Counted from the stretch's first letter, positions 25,601 to 36,513 are shown. The stretch: DNA of 64,000 bases from Phalacrocorax aristotelis (GCF_949628215.1 NC_134283.1:24096975-24160974); one strand, 5' to 3'. Notes: generated by a model from the letters alone, not told the origin. Program-made: numbers and translations.

Positions 25601-28600
25601 TCATCCACGTCATGGGAGTGGATGTGAATGAAATAAAAATACAGGTGAGTTTTCTGCTCACATCATCACAGTCACCCTGAGACACCAAAAGTTTGAGAAA
25701 TCTCACCCCTTTTGAATTCACTGCAGATACAAAATTCTGTGCTTAATGAGCAATTTCCTTAATTTCTTGCTGAGGGCAGTTATCACCATTTTCTCACACT
25801 TCTAAACAAAAACAATAGTGAATTGTCATCCAGGGAACTCCAAATGCAAGAAACACCAACAATTTTGGCAGTATTCCCATGTAAATCATAAAAAGTTTCA
25901 GCAATATGGCATCACTCCTTAAAACAAGAAACCTTCATCAAATTCCTGCTGCTGATTTAACTTTGACTTTCTACTTACCAACAAAACTACACAACGGTTA
26001 AAAATGCCTTGGAAATTGTGGAATCCACTCCTGCATAACAGAGATTCACACAGTGAATGACAGCTGGCAAAAAATATTGAAGAGTTCTAGAAATGCTTGT
26101 TTTCACTTTGGTTGGCAAAAATGCTGTTCACAATACCAGCTATAGCATCTGGTTTATTTTATCACTTTGATACTCCTTTTTAGTAGGTGCTCAAGATTTT
26201 GAAATTCATCTTAGAAGCTGGCCAGAGTCCCTAGTCCCTGGTGACATTGCTGCCTTCTGGCTAAGAAACCCTTGGCTAGAAGCTGGAAGCTAGAAGACCT
26301 TTCCCCTAGGATGCTGGGTTACCCTAAAGCCCTTCACCTCTTCTGTGGCTGTTCTCCCATCTGCAAAATGTGACACAATCTTACTCCCTTCCTCCAAGTT
26401 GAAAGGAATGATATTTTGAGATGTAAATATCGATATGGTGTATTGTTAATACTGTCACTGAATCTCTCGCATTTGTAGATAAACTGAACAGGAAAGTGAT
26501 TATCTCCTTGGTTTAACTACTGAATTGTTCTGCTACCCCTTTTCCTTCAAAAAATAAGTTGTACTGGACTGCAGAATCTGTCTCTCGGAGAACAGCATGA
26601 TGCAGCACTTAACACTCTTAGGATAATCCTACTGAAACCAATTGATTTGAGTTATATGCCTGTATTTGCACAAAAAATGGGTTGCAAAAGCTTGTATCAA
26701 AGATACAGGATGGCATTACTTACAAATAGGAACTCTCACTGCCGCAAGCAAGTTAACTGATTAGGAAATGCAAACTCATTGAGTGAAAGTTCCAGGAGGG
26801 AAAGGAATGATCTAAGTAGCATCAGAAAGCCCAGGGATGTGGGTGAAGGATATGTGCTACAATGTGTTACCTTCTGTCAGCTGGACACCACAGAACAGAA
26901 AGCTCCGGTCCCGTAAGTCACTACATGCCTGAGTTTCACTCATGCACTCAGGATCCTTCGGCCAGGATTAGACAGCGAGATTCTGGCTCCGCTGAGGTCT
27001 GTTGTCTCATCTAGGGATCTTCAGACAGCGAAAAACCCTGCCAGTGTTTCTGATTACTTGATAACACACACAAATAAGAATAGCAAGTCATACTGTAATC
27101 ATATATGGTAACTGAGATTCTGCATGAGAGGGGACAAAGACTCAATATCAACTTAATTTGTGCTGTGGTTTAGTCCAATATGCAAAGACTGATGATTCCT
27201 CTCTCACTTTGACCCTAAAAAGGTAAGGTAAGGTCACAGGCAGCAGTACTTGCTCCTGTCATCATCCTGCAGCTTCTTCAGTTGTCTTTCTTCACGTATT
27301 TGTCGTGATTTAGCCCCAGTCAGCAACCAAGCACCACGCAGCCGCTTGCTCACTCCCCTCTGGTGGGATGGGGGAGAGAATCGGAAGAGTAAAAGTGAGG
27401 CAACTCATGGGTTGAGATAAAGACAGTTTAACAGGTAAAGCAAAAGCTGCGCACAGAAGCAAAGCAAAACAAGGAATTCATTCCTTCCCATGAGCAGGCA
27501 GGTGCTCAGCCATCTCCAGGAAAGCAGGGCTCCATCACACATAATGATGACTTGGGAAGAGAAACACCATCACTCCAAATGTCCCCCCTTCCTCCTTCCT
27601 CCCCCAGCTTTATATACCGAGCATGACGCCATATGGTATGGAATATCCCATTGGTCAGTTTGGGTCAGCTGTCCCGGCTGTGCGCCCTCCCAGCTTCTTG
27701 TGCACCCGGCAGAGCACGGGGAGCTGAAAAAGTCCTGGACCAGTGTAAGTGCTACTTAGCAACAACTAAAACATCTCCACATTATCACCACTGTTTCCAG
27801 CAAAAATCCAAAACATAGTCCCATACTAGCTACTACAAAGAAATTTAACTCTATCCCAGATGAAACCAGGACAGTATTTAATGTTGTTTAAATTACTCAT
27901 GATGGCATAACAACTGACTCTGTCATAATGTCACATACACATGCTGTCATGACACATCTCAGCAGCTCTACAATAGACACGAGCCTACTCTGATCAAATG
28001 AAAGTCCCTAGAAGAAGCAGCTAACAAAATTTTGCTTCCCTGAATTTATCTGAAATAATAAATTGGCTGAATTTTGAGCTATTCAGGTTTTATGAATTAC
28101 ATAGATTGGATGTAACAGCTGTCCCTTGATTTCTAAGTTTTCACTCTCTCCCATACTTTGCAATCATCTCAATTTATCTACCATACCTGGAAGTAATTTG
28201 GGTTTTACCCATCACAGCTCAAATTTACTTGTGTAATATGTTCTTCTGTCATTACTCAGTTTTTGGCATATGCCTTCGCCTCCTACCTCTTTTGCTCCAC
28301 CACCACCTTCTCTCAACATCTCTTTCCCTTTCTTTTTCTTACAGACTTTAGCTCCTTTCTTTCCTCTGGTTATTGAGGGATTGTGGTATTCTTTGTCTCT
28401 GTAAAGCTACAGGCTCTGATTCCCCTCTCAGACCATTTCTGCCAGTGTAGCTCCATGTGATATAAAGGCTTTTGACTACAGGCTCAGTTATGACACAGGA
28501 CATTCCTTTTCTTTCAGGAAGGTCTTGAAATTGTATTTATTAAAATATAATACGGTTTAGGATTCTGGGTTCATTACACATATTTTCGTACTAAGATTCA

Positions 28601-30484
28601 CACACAAGTGTTCAGGAATAAGAACCTGCCTAGTGACTTTCTCAGAATAAAAAGGCAAACATACTACAAAATGGGGTGACATAATTTTGGCTGCCAAACC
28701 CATCATTCAAAAAAATTATCACAAAAATAACAATCCTTCAACTGATTTTACAGTGAGCGTAAACATCTTTCCCTTTGTTTTCTTCCAACTTTGCCCAGTA
28801 CCTTAGGCTTTCTGCAAACACTGTGCCTTATTTCAGTATCACATGCTACAGGCTGAGGCATCTTGGGACACGGAAACAGTGCTTTTCTTTCTTCTTTTTC
28901 AGATGTCTTGCTTCTGCACCCTAGAAAAAGAGCATATTCCATTTGCATAGTTCTCTCTTCTCACTCACAGTGCAAGATTTCATATTTAGTGTAGAGATTT
29001 GTTTCCTAAACCTGATTAAGCAGGGAATGTTTTTACCAATCCAATTCAGCAAATTATAATTTTATCAGAACAGTCCTTTAGAAAGAACTTTTGGAAATTG
29101 CACTGTAGCTCATTTGGAATATGTGCATGGATAGAAGGATTTCTTTTCCAAACAGACTTAATCTCTCATTAAAAACCCACAAAAACAACACAGGACAATA
29201 GTTAACATTGGTAACTCTAATATAATGCCTGTCTCCTGTACCATAGATAAAAATTCAGCATCTTACATGAAATTACCTTTTACATTAAATCTCCTTTCAG
29301 GAACATGCATTTCCCCTACAGCTGTTGTCAGGATTTAAGTACCTGAATAATGCACAAAGGGGACATTCTAAATTCAGCAGTGTACAGGCACCACACTGAC
29401 AAACACGCATGCATACGTTTCTTCTGCTCCTGGTTCTCTATTTCTGATATTTGTCTAACAAATTAACAGCACTTAGATTTTCAAAATCCAGCACGCCACA
29501 GTTCACAAAAAAGGTTGCCATTTCTTTGTTGGCTGGATTTTTATAGCATATACTGCCACGGTACCTAAGGAATGTGCAAGAGACAAAGTACCTCATCCTA
29601 AGGTCTCAGTCTCCACTCCCTGTGCTTTATTTTTCTTAGTACAAAATAAAATAGCACAAGATTTAATAAACTGGCGCAAATTTGATTATTTTTGCATGGG
29701 TTTGACTTTGATCAAGATATTACAGTACTAGTGTGCTAATTAATGAAGACAGAACAGTATCAAACCACAATGGATCCAGCTTGAGCAAACAGCAGCATGA
29801 AGAATGCTGAGATTGTAAGAATGAAAAGATAATTGAAGAGTCATTGGCTTATGCCTTAGTCATGGACTGAAAATGTCATCAAACAAATCATCAACCTTCC
29901 TATAAAAAACTCGCATTATTTTTCAGGGACCTTGTCTGGTCTCTGAGTTTCAACCCTGCCCAGTTGTTTGTTCTTCCTTAGCAGAACAAAGACTGAAATA
30001 TTTACCGAGTTATTTAAATGTTATTTTATAGACCACTGTATGTACAAAGAGTAACGTTTTCAGCACATACAGCTTAGGGATCACCAAGAAAACTTCAATG
30101 TGATGACAAATGAACCGATTTTGAAACAACAAAACAATGGGGGAAAAAAAAAAGCAAAAGGCCAGGTTCTAATATGAAGTAAAATTCAGATAAAAATGGA
30201 GGTAACCACCGTTTTTATGCTTATACAATCAAACCCAGAATTTAGTGCAGGGTATTTGATTCTGCCATCAAAATACAACTTCATCGCTTATTTTATGGCA
30301 CTAAAAAATTACTTTCGGTTGCAGCCTCGCTTTGAAATCCATGGCCTGCATAGCTCATTAATACTGACTTCTGCGTACTCGGGCACAGCCGCATCCGCCA
30401 GCCTGATCTCGCGCTCTGCAAGACGACCCATGCCGTTAACTGCTGAACAAGAAATACGGATATAACTAACCGCACCAGCAGCAT
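22441..30484 (-). CDS. Proposed four-exon gene, unrecognised single-pass membrane protein
   Basis: I do not recognise this protein; the gene model is my inference. Exons on the minus strand are 30,484-30,313, 28,920-28,802, 26,955-26,871 and 22,646-22,441, giving 193 residues. Phases match at every junction (1, 0, 1). Splice sites are: donor gtaatt after exon 1; a strong acceptor (ctctttttctag) and donor (aag/gtactg) for exon 2; a weaker acceptor and good donor (gaag/gtaaca) for exon 3; and a very strong acceptor (ctcctttctcttag) for exon 4. Residues about 1-23 look like a signal peptide (MLLVRLVISVFLVQQLTAW). Residues 34-119 hold eight cysteines, with C75-P, C84, C93, D98-x-x-C101 and C108 faintly recalling a WAP four-disulfide core. 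Residues about 127-143 form one membrane segment (GGLLTLFVYLIIPLKLF), followed by a polar tail of about 50 residues. The start codon has a weak context and is preceded by an out-of-frame ATG at 30,500. The gene would be head-to-head with GINS3, about 640 bases apart across a CpG island. A chance assembly of exon-like segments cannot be excluded. Confidence 0.42.
26871..26955 (-). CDS. Proposed gene, exon 3 (cysteine-rich)
   Basis: 85 bases, entering in phase 0 and leaving in phase 1. It encodes DPECMSETQACSDLRD followed by a short stretch ending LFCGVQLTE. The donor gaag/gtaaca is good. The acceptor (tggccgaag) has a weak pyrimidine tract, the weakest point of the model; a second acceptor 9 bases downstream would keep the frame. 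Confidence 0.33.
27301..27873 (-). mobile_element. Solo LTR, ERVL-type, minus orientation
   Basis: This 573-bp fossil, read on the minus strand, begins TGTCCTGG and ends ACGACA. A perfect 5-bp target duplication, gtatt, flanks it (27,296-27,300 and 27,874-27,878). It is the same family as 9,067-9,643 (about 95% identity by eye) in the opposite orientation, with the same TATA box position (tatata, about 27,611-27,616). It lies within intron 2 of the proposed minus-strand gene and in the same orientation as that gene. Confidence 0.9.
28802..28920 (-). CDS. Proposed gene, exon 2 (cysteine-rich)
   Basis: 119 bases, entering in phase 1 and leaving in phase 0. The frame gives C-R-S-K, then FPCPKMPQPVACDTEIRH, then SVCRKPK. 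Both splice sites are strong, and the frame dictated by exon 1 is open throughout, whereas the frame given by the overlapping upstream ATG hits a stop. Confidence 0.42.
30313..30484 (-). CDS. Proposed gene, exon 1 (signal-peptide exon)
   Basis: Fifty-seven codons plus one base. The N terminus is hydrophobic after an arginine (VRLVISVFLVQQL) and the donor is gaaa/gtaatt. The start context is weak, so an alternative upstream start is possible. Confidence 0.38.
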
Positions 30485-31062
30485 CCGCTTGGCTTTTCAT
30501 ACAGCTAACTGGGAGGTTCAGATGAACGTACTAAAGCTGCAGGGGAACGCCTCCGCCTTCCAGAGCAGCTGTTCTGAGGGGCCGGGCATCGCAGCGGGTC
30601 ACGGCTGCTGCTCTGCCCGGGGGCCCTGCCGGAGGACGGGGACTTTGCCAGCCGTGACCTGAGCGCGCTGCTGGCAGGGAACAACCTCCCAGGCCGCGCT
30701 GCTGCAGATTCCACCGGGTGCCTGTATTTAGTCCCGATACGCCGCCGAGACACCCCTTTGGCGCAGGTCTGCCTGCGAGGCCGAGGCCGGCGTGCTGGGG
30801 GATGGCGGCTGCAAGGAACCGCCCAGGGCCCGGTCTGAAAGCAAGCCGGAGCCGCTGCCACAGCTGTCCCTCGCTGCAAAAGCTGTTGGCGGTGGACATC
30901 GCCGGCGGGGTGAGCGGAGGCAACTCCGGCAGGGACGGGACACGGCTGCGCCAGGCCCGGGGCTCGGCAGCTCGCTGCCGCGGCGCCGGTGCTGCCGCTC
31001 CCGCCCCGACCCGCGCGCCGAGTACGGGGCGGGGCTGCGCCGGCCGAGGCGGGCGGCGTCAC

Positions 31063-31074
31063 GACGCATGCGCG
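31063..31074 (+). promoter_or_regulatory. NRF1-like site upstream of GINS3
   Basis: gacgcatgcgcg is close to the NRF1 palindrome (YGCGCAYGCGCR) and sits in the expected core-promoter position. Binding is inferred. Confidence 0.45.
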
Positions 31075-31121
31075 GCTCCGCCGGCTGGGTGGGAGCCGCT
31101 GCGGTGCCTGCTCGCCCCGCC

Positions 31122-31295
31122 ATGTCCGAGGCGTATTTCCCCGTGGGGCCCGGGCTGGGCTTGGAGGAGAACTTCTTGTCGTTGGACGACATTCTGATGT
31201 CGCAGGAGAAGCTGCCGGGCCGCGCCGAGAGCACCCTGCCGCGCCTGGCCTTCGCGCTGGGCCAGGGGGCCGGCACCGGCGACGCGGTCCCGGAG
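31122..31295 (+). CDS. GINS3: GINS3 coding exon 1
   Basis: 58 codons from ATG to GAG, followed by donor gtgact. It encodes the N-terminal B-domain start and is very GC-rich. Confidence 0.95.
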
Positions 31296-34200
31296 GTGAC
31301 TGGCGGGCGGGGAGCACTACAACTCCCAGCAGGCACCGCGCGGGCTGGGCGCGGCGGGCGGCGGGCGCGGGCGGCGCTGGGAGCTGTAGGTGCCCTCCCG
31401 TGGTGCTGGGGGCGGCTCTTCCCGGGTTGGCCCGGGGGCCGTGGGCTTGCTGCCGCCCGCGGGCGTCTTCGCGCGCGTCCCGGGCCTGTTTTTAGGGTCA
31501 CTGCAAGGAAATGTTAGCTTCTAGCTACTTACAGTTACTTTTATTCTCTGTATTTTGCGTGGGTTTTTCCCTGTTTAATAATCTGACGATTATTGGATTA
31601 TACAACATCACTTAAAAAAAAAAACACCTTTCATCGTCTGGCGGTAATAATTAATGCCTCTAAACTGTGTCTGTTCATATTACAATCACAGTAGACTGTT
31701 CTGAAAACAAAAATGACTTTGTAATATGGGATCTTAATAAAGTTCACTGTCTTTCGGGTTGCGTTACATGTTTTCATGGCAAGGACAACTTTTGGTTTTT
31801 CTCTTTCGTGCAGGGATCAAAGCTGGAAATACCTCTGTGGCTTGCTAAAGGTCTCCATGACAGCAAAAGAAGAATACTTTCTGTGGAACTGCCAAAGATT
31901 TACAAGGAAGCCTGGAGGACAGTGTTCAGTGCTGATGCCAATGTGGTTGATCTGCATAAAATGGGGCCATACTACTATGGATTTGGCTCCCAGCTCCTGA
32001 ATTTTGACAATCCAGAGAATCCTGAGATAGCTCAGACTATCCTGCAGGCAAGTGTCTGAACTATATCTTGAAATACGGTTTAATGGTTTTCTATCTTCTT
32101 GTTCCTGGCTGCTCAGCAGTCTCCAGGAAAAATATCCTCGTGTAATCCAAGTGACTTCTGGATTGAATATGGATTTTTTAGATCAAGCTGGAGGATGACC
32201 CTTTTGGTAACTGCACAGTCTAGTAGTGGAAGCCTCAAGTGTGCGTCCAGGAGTGTAATTTTAGCTTCGTGTTTCCACACTGTAAATATGGTATTTCATA
32301 AAACCCTGTAAAATAGGACTAGAGGAGATGTAAATAAGGTTATTTAATTGCTTCTGTGCTGCAAGGCAGAATTAATTCACCTTATTTCTGGTTTTCTACC
32401 CTATTTTTAAAGCTCCGTAATGATGAGACTTTTTATTGCTCTGGGCAATCTCTTTCAGTGCTTCGCCATCCTAATCTTAGGTTTCCTCTTATGTCTAAAC
32501 TAAAGCTCATTTGCAGCGATACAAGCTCTCTTCTGTTTGTGTCATACAAAGTAAATGCTATGGGCAGATTATTCTCTTCCTTCCTGCAGCAGTCCCAGTT
32601 CGTACCTCTTTGTGGGTCATGCTTCCTACCTCTGATTGTGCTTATTGTGCTCTGCTGATACCTTTCAAGTTGATCTGCATCCACTGTGACGTTCAGTGCC
32701 CTGAATGGTATATGGTCTCTTGCTCAGGATTTGCACTGATGAAAACAAAAAGATACTTTGTGAATTTTGTAGGCCACGAATGCTCTTTGCTCATTGTGGT
32801 GCAGTGTCTTGTTTTTCACCATAGAGTGACATTGATACGTGTCTGGTTTGCAGTCCACAGTAAGATGGTACAGATTGCATATGCAGACAATCATTCCTCT
32901 TCCTGTGTTTGTATGCTTCCCTATTTCTGCCTTAACGTAAAGCTTACATTAGTCCCAATTGAATTACATCCTATAGTTTTCACAGTCTTTCTAATTTGTC
33001 AGGATCATTGTGAATTAAGAGTTCTGCTGCCCAACATGCTTGCAGTCATCCCTCTTCCTTCTCCTGCATGTTGTTTGCTAATTTAATAAGCATAACTTCT
33101 GTTCCGTTAGTAAGTTTACTAATTAATATATCAAACAGTACTTGGTTCCTGTTGAACTCCACTCAGTGCATTCTTCCCTCCTCACAGGAGCTATGAATAA
33201 TTGTCTTTACCAACCACCTACATGCGGTTTAGCTAAATCTTGCAAGAATGCCCCATGACAGGTACCTGCCTGCTGCTTTTCCACTGGTCTCTCAAAGTTT
33301 GTTCTTGGCAAGTCCGTGCTGGCTGTCACTCTTCTCTCTATTTTTTTGCAGAAGTTTATGTATAGTTTATTTTTACCAGTATGTTTCCAGGAATTGATAT
33401 TCTTCATCTCCCCTTTCTCTTTTAAAAGATAAATACCATTTTTGCCAGTTTTTGGGCTTCTGTGCTCATTGAGCTTTTAAGGGTAACCACTAACAGCCCC
33501 GAGATTTCTTCAGCCAGCTCTCTAAGTAGCCTGGGATGATTGCTATTGGCATTTTTTTTCTTTTTTTTTCTCGCCCTTAAATGATGGCTGATGCAGAGAG
33601 GCTTTAAAGCACTGCTGCTTTCTTGGAGTTGTCCACTGAAAGCTTGCTTTCTGCATTAAGGAGGTGACCACACCTTTCCTTGTCTTTTCTCTTTCTGCTA
33701 ATGGACATCTTGGGCGGGGGGGGGGGGGAAGCCACATTAGCACACGTCACTTGTTGACAGAAAAATCAAAGCATGCAAGGTATCCTTTCTGTTTGTTAAA
33801 AGCAAACAAGAGAGTTGTGCTGACTTAAAACACAAAACAGCAAAAAAAAACCCTCTCCCAAATATTCAGGAACTATTAATGTGAAATGTAACAATTTGGT
33901 GACAAAGCCAAAATGAGAGTTATTAATTTATAATATGTTAATTCTATAAGTAAATCTCTAAAATACTACAGTTTAATGATTCTAAAATCAGCTTCTGAAA
34001 TAGCAAAGCACAGCCTTCAAAGAGTTTTACCCCTTTTTTTTTATACCCAAAAGCAAAGATAAGAGGGAAGTAAAAATCCGTAAATATGGCTGGTTGCTTA
34101 GCTTTTTAAATGTTATTTATTGGTTGTAGAGTTGGCTTTTTGACCTTTTTTTTGTGTTTAGGTTTTTTTCAGCATACTGAATGCTCTACAGTGGTGGTTT

Positions 34201-34838
34201 GGCTGAACTTCCACGCTGTTCACGAGTTGCAGCTTGTATGTTTCTACAGCAGCTGCTGTGGCATGAGATTTGTTCCACCCGTTCTAAAACAATGATCACT
34301 TGTGAAGTGAGATGGAATAGATAGTAGTCATGTTATACCCTGTGATCTGCTCATGCCTGTCATTAGGGAACAGCCAAAATCTAATTCCAGGCTTGCTTAT
34401 CCAGGCACTTGCTCTCTCAGCTCAGGCAGAAAAATGGTTTGTCTTTGTATCCAGGGTTAGTGGGCTTTGTGCTATTTCCAGACCTTTGACTAGCTGTGAC
34501 ATAGAGCCTACACCTTTGGCTTTTCAGTCTTGAAAGCTCAGGCCTCTAGCATTTGAGTTGAAGAAGCCTCTGTGTCACCTGTCAGTAACTCTGTTTATTT
34601 TCTGTAGACATTTATTAGCCGTTTTCGTCGTATTATGGACTCCTCTCAGAATGCCTATAATGAAGACACATCAGTGCTGGTGGCTCGGCTGGATGAATTG
34701 GAGCGAGCCTTATTTCAAGCTGGCCAGAAAGGGCTGAATGACTTCCAGTGCTGGGAAAAGGGACAGGCTTCTCAAATCACAGCTTCCAGTCTGGTCCAGA
34801 ATTATGGGAAAAGAAAGTTCACGGATATGGATGGTTAA
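31122..34838 (+). CDS. GINS3: GINS complex subunit 3 (Psf3), three coding exons, complete
   Basis: Psf3 is one of four subunits of the GINS complex, which joins CDC45 and MCM2-7 to form the replicative CMG helicase in the nucleus. Coding exons are 31,122-31,295, 31,814-32,047 and 34,608-34,838, all in phase 0, giving 212 residues; the human protein I recall has 216. The start MSEAYF and the motif ENFLSLDDILMSQEKLP are near-identical to mammalian Psf3. Exon 2 carries RRILSVELPKIYKEAWRT and VDLHKMGPYYYGFGSQLL; exon 3 carries FRRIMDSSQNAYNED and GLNDFQCWEKGQASQIT, ending KRKFTDMDG. Psf3 has its small beta-rich B domain first (about 1-75) and its helical A domain second. The frame is open upstream to an in-frame ATG at 30,792, but conservation begins at 31,122 and the promoter motifs lie between the two. 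Intron 1 is GT-AG. Intron 2 begins with GC (ctgcag/gcaagt) and ends in a normal AG. No disruption is seen. Confidence 0.97.
31316..31334 (+). promoter_or_regulatory. ZNF143/THAP11-type motif in GINS3 intron 1
   Basis: actacaactcccagcaggc closely matches the known SBS consensus (ACTACAATTCCCAGAATGC). It is 21 bases after the exon 1 donor. Use is inferred. Confidence 0.55.
31374..31394 (-). promoter_or_regulatory. Second ZNF143-like motif, inverted
   Basis: On the minus strand the core reads cctacagctcccagc, a weaker match to the same consensus, facing the motif at 31,316-31,334 about 40 bases away. Confidence 0.4.
31814..32047 (+). CDS. GINS3: GINS3 coding exon 2
   Basis: 78 codons starting G-S-K-L-E after acceptor ttcgtgcag and ending I-L-Q before a GC donor (gcaagt). 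Confidence 0.97.
32048..34607 (+). other. GINS3 intron 2 (GC-AG)
   Basis: This 2.56-kb intron opens with gcaagt. It is otherwise AT-rich with no recognised transposon. A 13-G run lies at 33,716-33,728. Confidence 0.85.
33716..33728. repeat. G13 homopolymer
   Basis: Thirteen G preceded by gggc, inside GINS3 intron 2. It is prone to length change and sequencing error. Confidence 0.8.
34608..34838 (+). CDS. GINS3: GINS3 coding exon 3 with stop
   Basis: Begins T-F-I-S-R-F after acceptor tttctgtag and ends in TAA at 34,836-34,838; 76 codons plus stop. Confidence 0.97.
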   Translation, partial: TFISRFRRIMDSSQNAYNEDTSVLVARLDELERALFQAGQKGLNDFQCWEKGQASQITASSLVQNYGKRKFTDMDG

Positions 34839-36513
34839 AAGCCTGAAGAACATCCAGCTACAGTGGGGGACACCGAGAGATTTACACTCTTTCACAGAAG
34901 AGAAAGATGAATCAGCTTTGGGGAAGGACAGGCTCCCTGTCCATTAATGGGAATTCTTCTCTATAACATCTCTGGATTAGGCTAGTGCAAATTTTAAAGG
35001 CAAATGGCAAGGGTATAAAAAATAGATTGCATCAGATAACTGTATAGCTTTACAGCTTACTCATACCATTCCTGAGGATTTGCAGTTAAAGTGTTTACTA
35101 GGTGGCTACAAGGGTATGAGAGGATTTTCTAAAAGGGTAATTAATATTTATTAGTCTTTATCTTCCAAACTGATATTTACAATATTGGATTTGTTTGGGA
35201 AAAAGTGTAGTTCTTTGTATTTCATCTTGCCCTTCTCATTCCAGCCTCCTTGGAACAGCTGTTTCCAGGTTCCCTATTCTTTGAAGAGCCCCAGTGATGT
35301 GGAAGAAAATGTGATACAAACTGCATTGCTTTTTTCCCATTTCTTATACACTGAGGTGGAACAGATACTCTTTGTGAGGCAGGAATGTTTTTATTTGCTG
35401 ACTTCTGTACACAGTGTTAGTGCCCTGGAGATAAAGACCTCACCCATGTAGCAAGTGAAGTGGCTGTGCAGGTCTCATGTGCCGCCTCATCCTATCTCTC
35501 CCTTTCAGCCGTGTGGGCTTGATGCTGCATGGGGCGGAGAATGTTCTTGTTTGATGTGAGTGGCTTTTGCAATGGATGTATCTCTGTGATGGCTGTTAAG
35601 CTCCTCCACTTGTTTTACAGAGGAGGCAACAGAAGGCGACAGAGTCAGTCTGGACCAGATCAGAAGCAGCAACTTTAATGGAAACTCTCCCCCATTATCA
35701 GCCTCTGAGCCATCTGTTTTCCCATGAGAAATTCTTCTGATTACTAAATTTGGTTAGTAGAAGGGACACAGCAAAAGAACTGAGTTTCCTTCCTTCTGAT
35801 CCATCTAAATGATCCTAGCAAAATGATCCTTAGTAAATGTCATTCTTGCCAGTAGGAGTGACTGGAGTTGGAACTTGCCAAACACCCCAGTGGTTGTCAT
35901 CCTGTGTGGATGCCCTTAAACCTAGATTATCTGAAGTCCCATGGGATGGGAGTCAGAAAACAGATGGCTGTCTCTGTAGGACGTAGTTCCTGCAGTCATC
36001 AGGATGGTCGTCCTTTGGAAACAGGTATTAGACATCTTATGGGTGCTTCTAAGCAGCTGTGGAAGGTGGACCTTGCAGAGTAGCTAAGTGGAGGAGCCAG
36101 GTTGTAATGGTGCTGAGCACTTCCTCTTCTGTGGGAATCAGTGGGAGGTGACAGCAAGACCCAAATCTTGGAGGAGTTGTTACTGGATCTGCAGATGTAC
36201 CTGATACTTCAGACTGGAAACCTCAAGTACAAAGGGTGCCTGGTCATTCCTTGCCCAGAGGAGTGGAAGATCGGCCTCTGGAGGTGGTGAGAGGGGACAG
36301 TGTGCTGGCTTCACAAGCTCCGTGGTGTCTCTGCCTCAGCTGCCCGGGGCCAGCTGTCCTGCCACAGGAGACTAATTGGAAGCTGTGCCTGACAAAGTAT
36401 TTCAAGTATGTCCAAGATCAAACGCTGTTGCACTTAATGACTTAATAGCACATAATAGCCTATGCATTTTAATGAACTTTTTGTCTATTGTCCATTTCCA
36501 GGTTTTTATGTTG

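Larger units (their letters stand above)
30540..31500. promoter_or_regulatory. CpG island, likely bidirectional promoter of GINS3 and the proposed minus-strand gene
   Basis: The region is strongly GC- and CpG-rich, in sharp contrast to the AT-rich flanks. There is no TATA box. It contains a GC box (ggggcggggc, 31,026-31,035), an NRF1-like site (gacgcatgcgcg, about 31,063-31,074) 50-60 bases before the GINS3 start codon, and two ZNF143-like motifs just inside intron 1. This is typical of a housekeeping replication gene. Confidence 0.75.

Noticed and set aside
25555-25644. Plus-strand exon-like segment with an open frame containing NFSFIHVMGVDVNEIKIQ before a gtgagt donor
   Set aside because: No partner exon with matching phase was found, and it lies inside an intron of the proposed opposite-strand gene. 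Such coincidences occur several times in this window.
30309-30500. Alternative upstream ATG frame of about 63 codons overlapping proposed exon 1
   Set aside because: Joined to the strong exon 2 it meets a stop at once, whereas the other frame stays open through all four exons.
1-31000. PRSS54 or other mammalian upstream neighbours of GINS3
   Set aside because: No serine-protease motifs (AAHC, GDSGGP) or other neighbour-gene signatures were seen.
30505-31317. Minus-strand open frame of about 270 codons over the GINS3 CpG island
   Set aside because: Composition is proline, arginine and alanine rich as expected from CpG-island sequence, and it overlaps the well-supported GINS3 exon 1 on the other strand.
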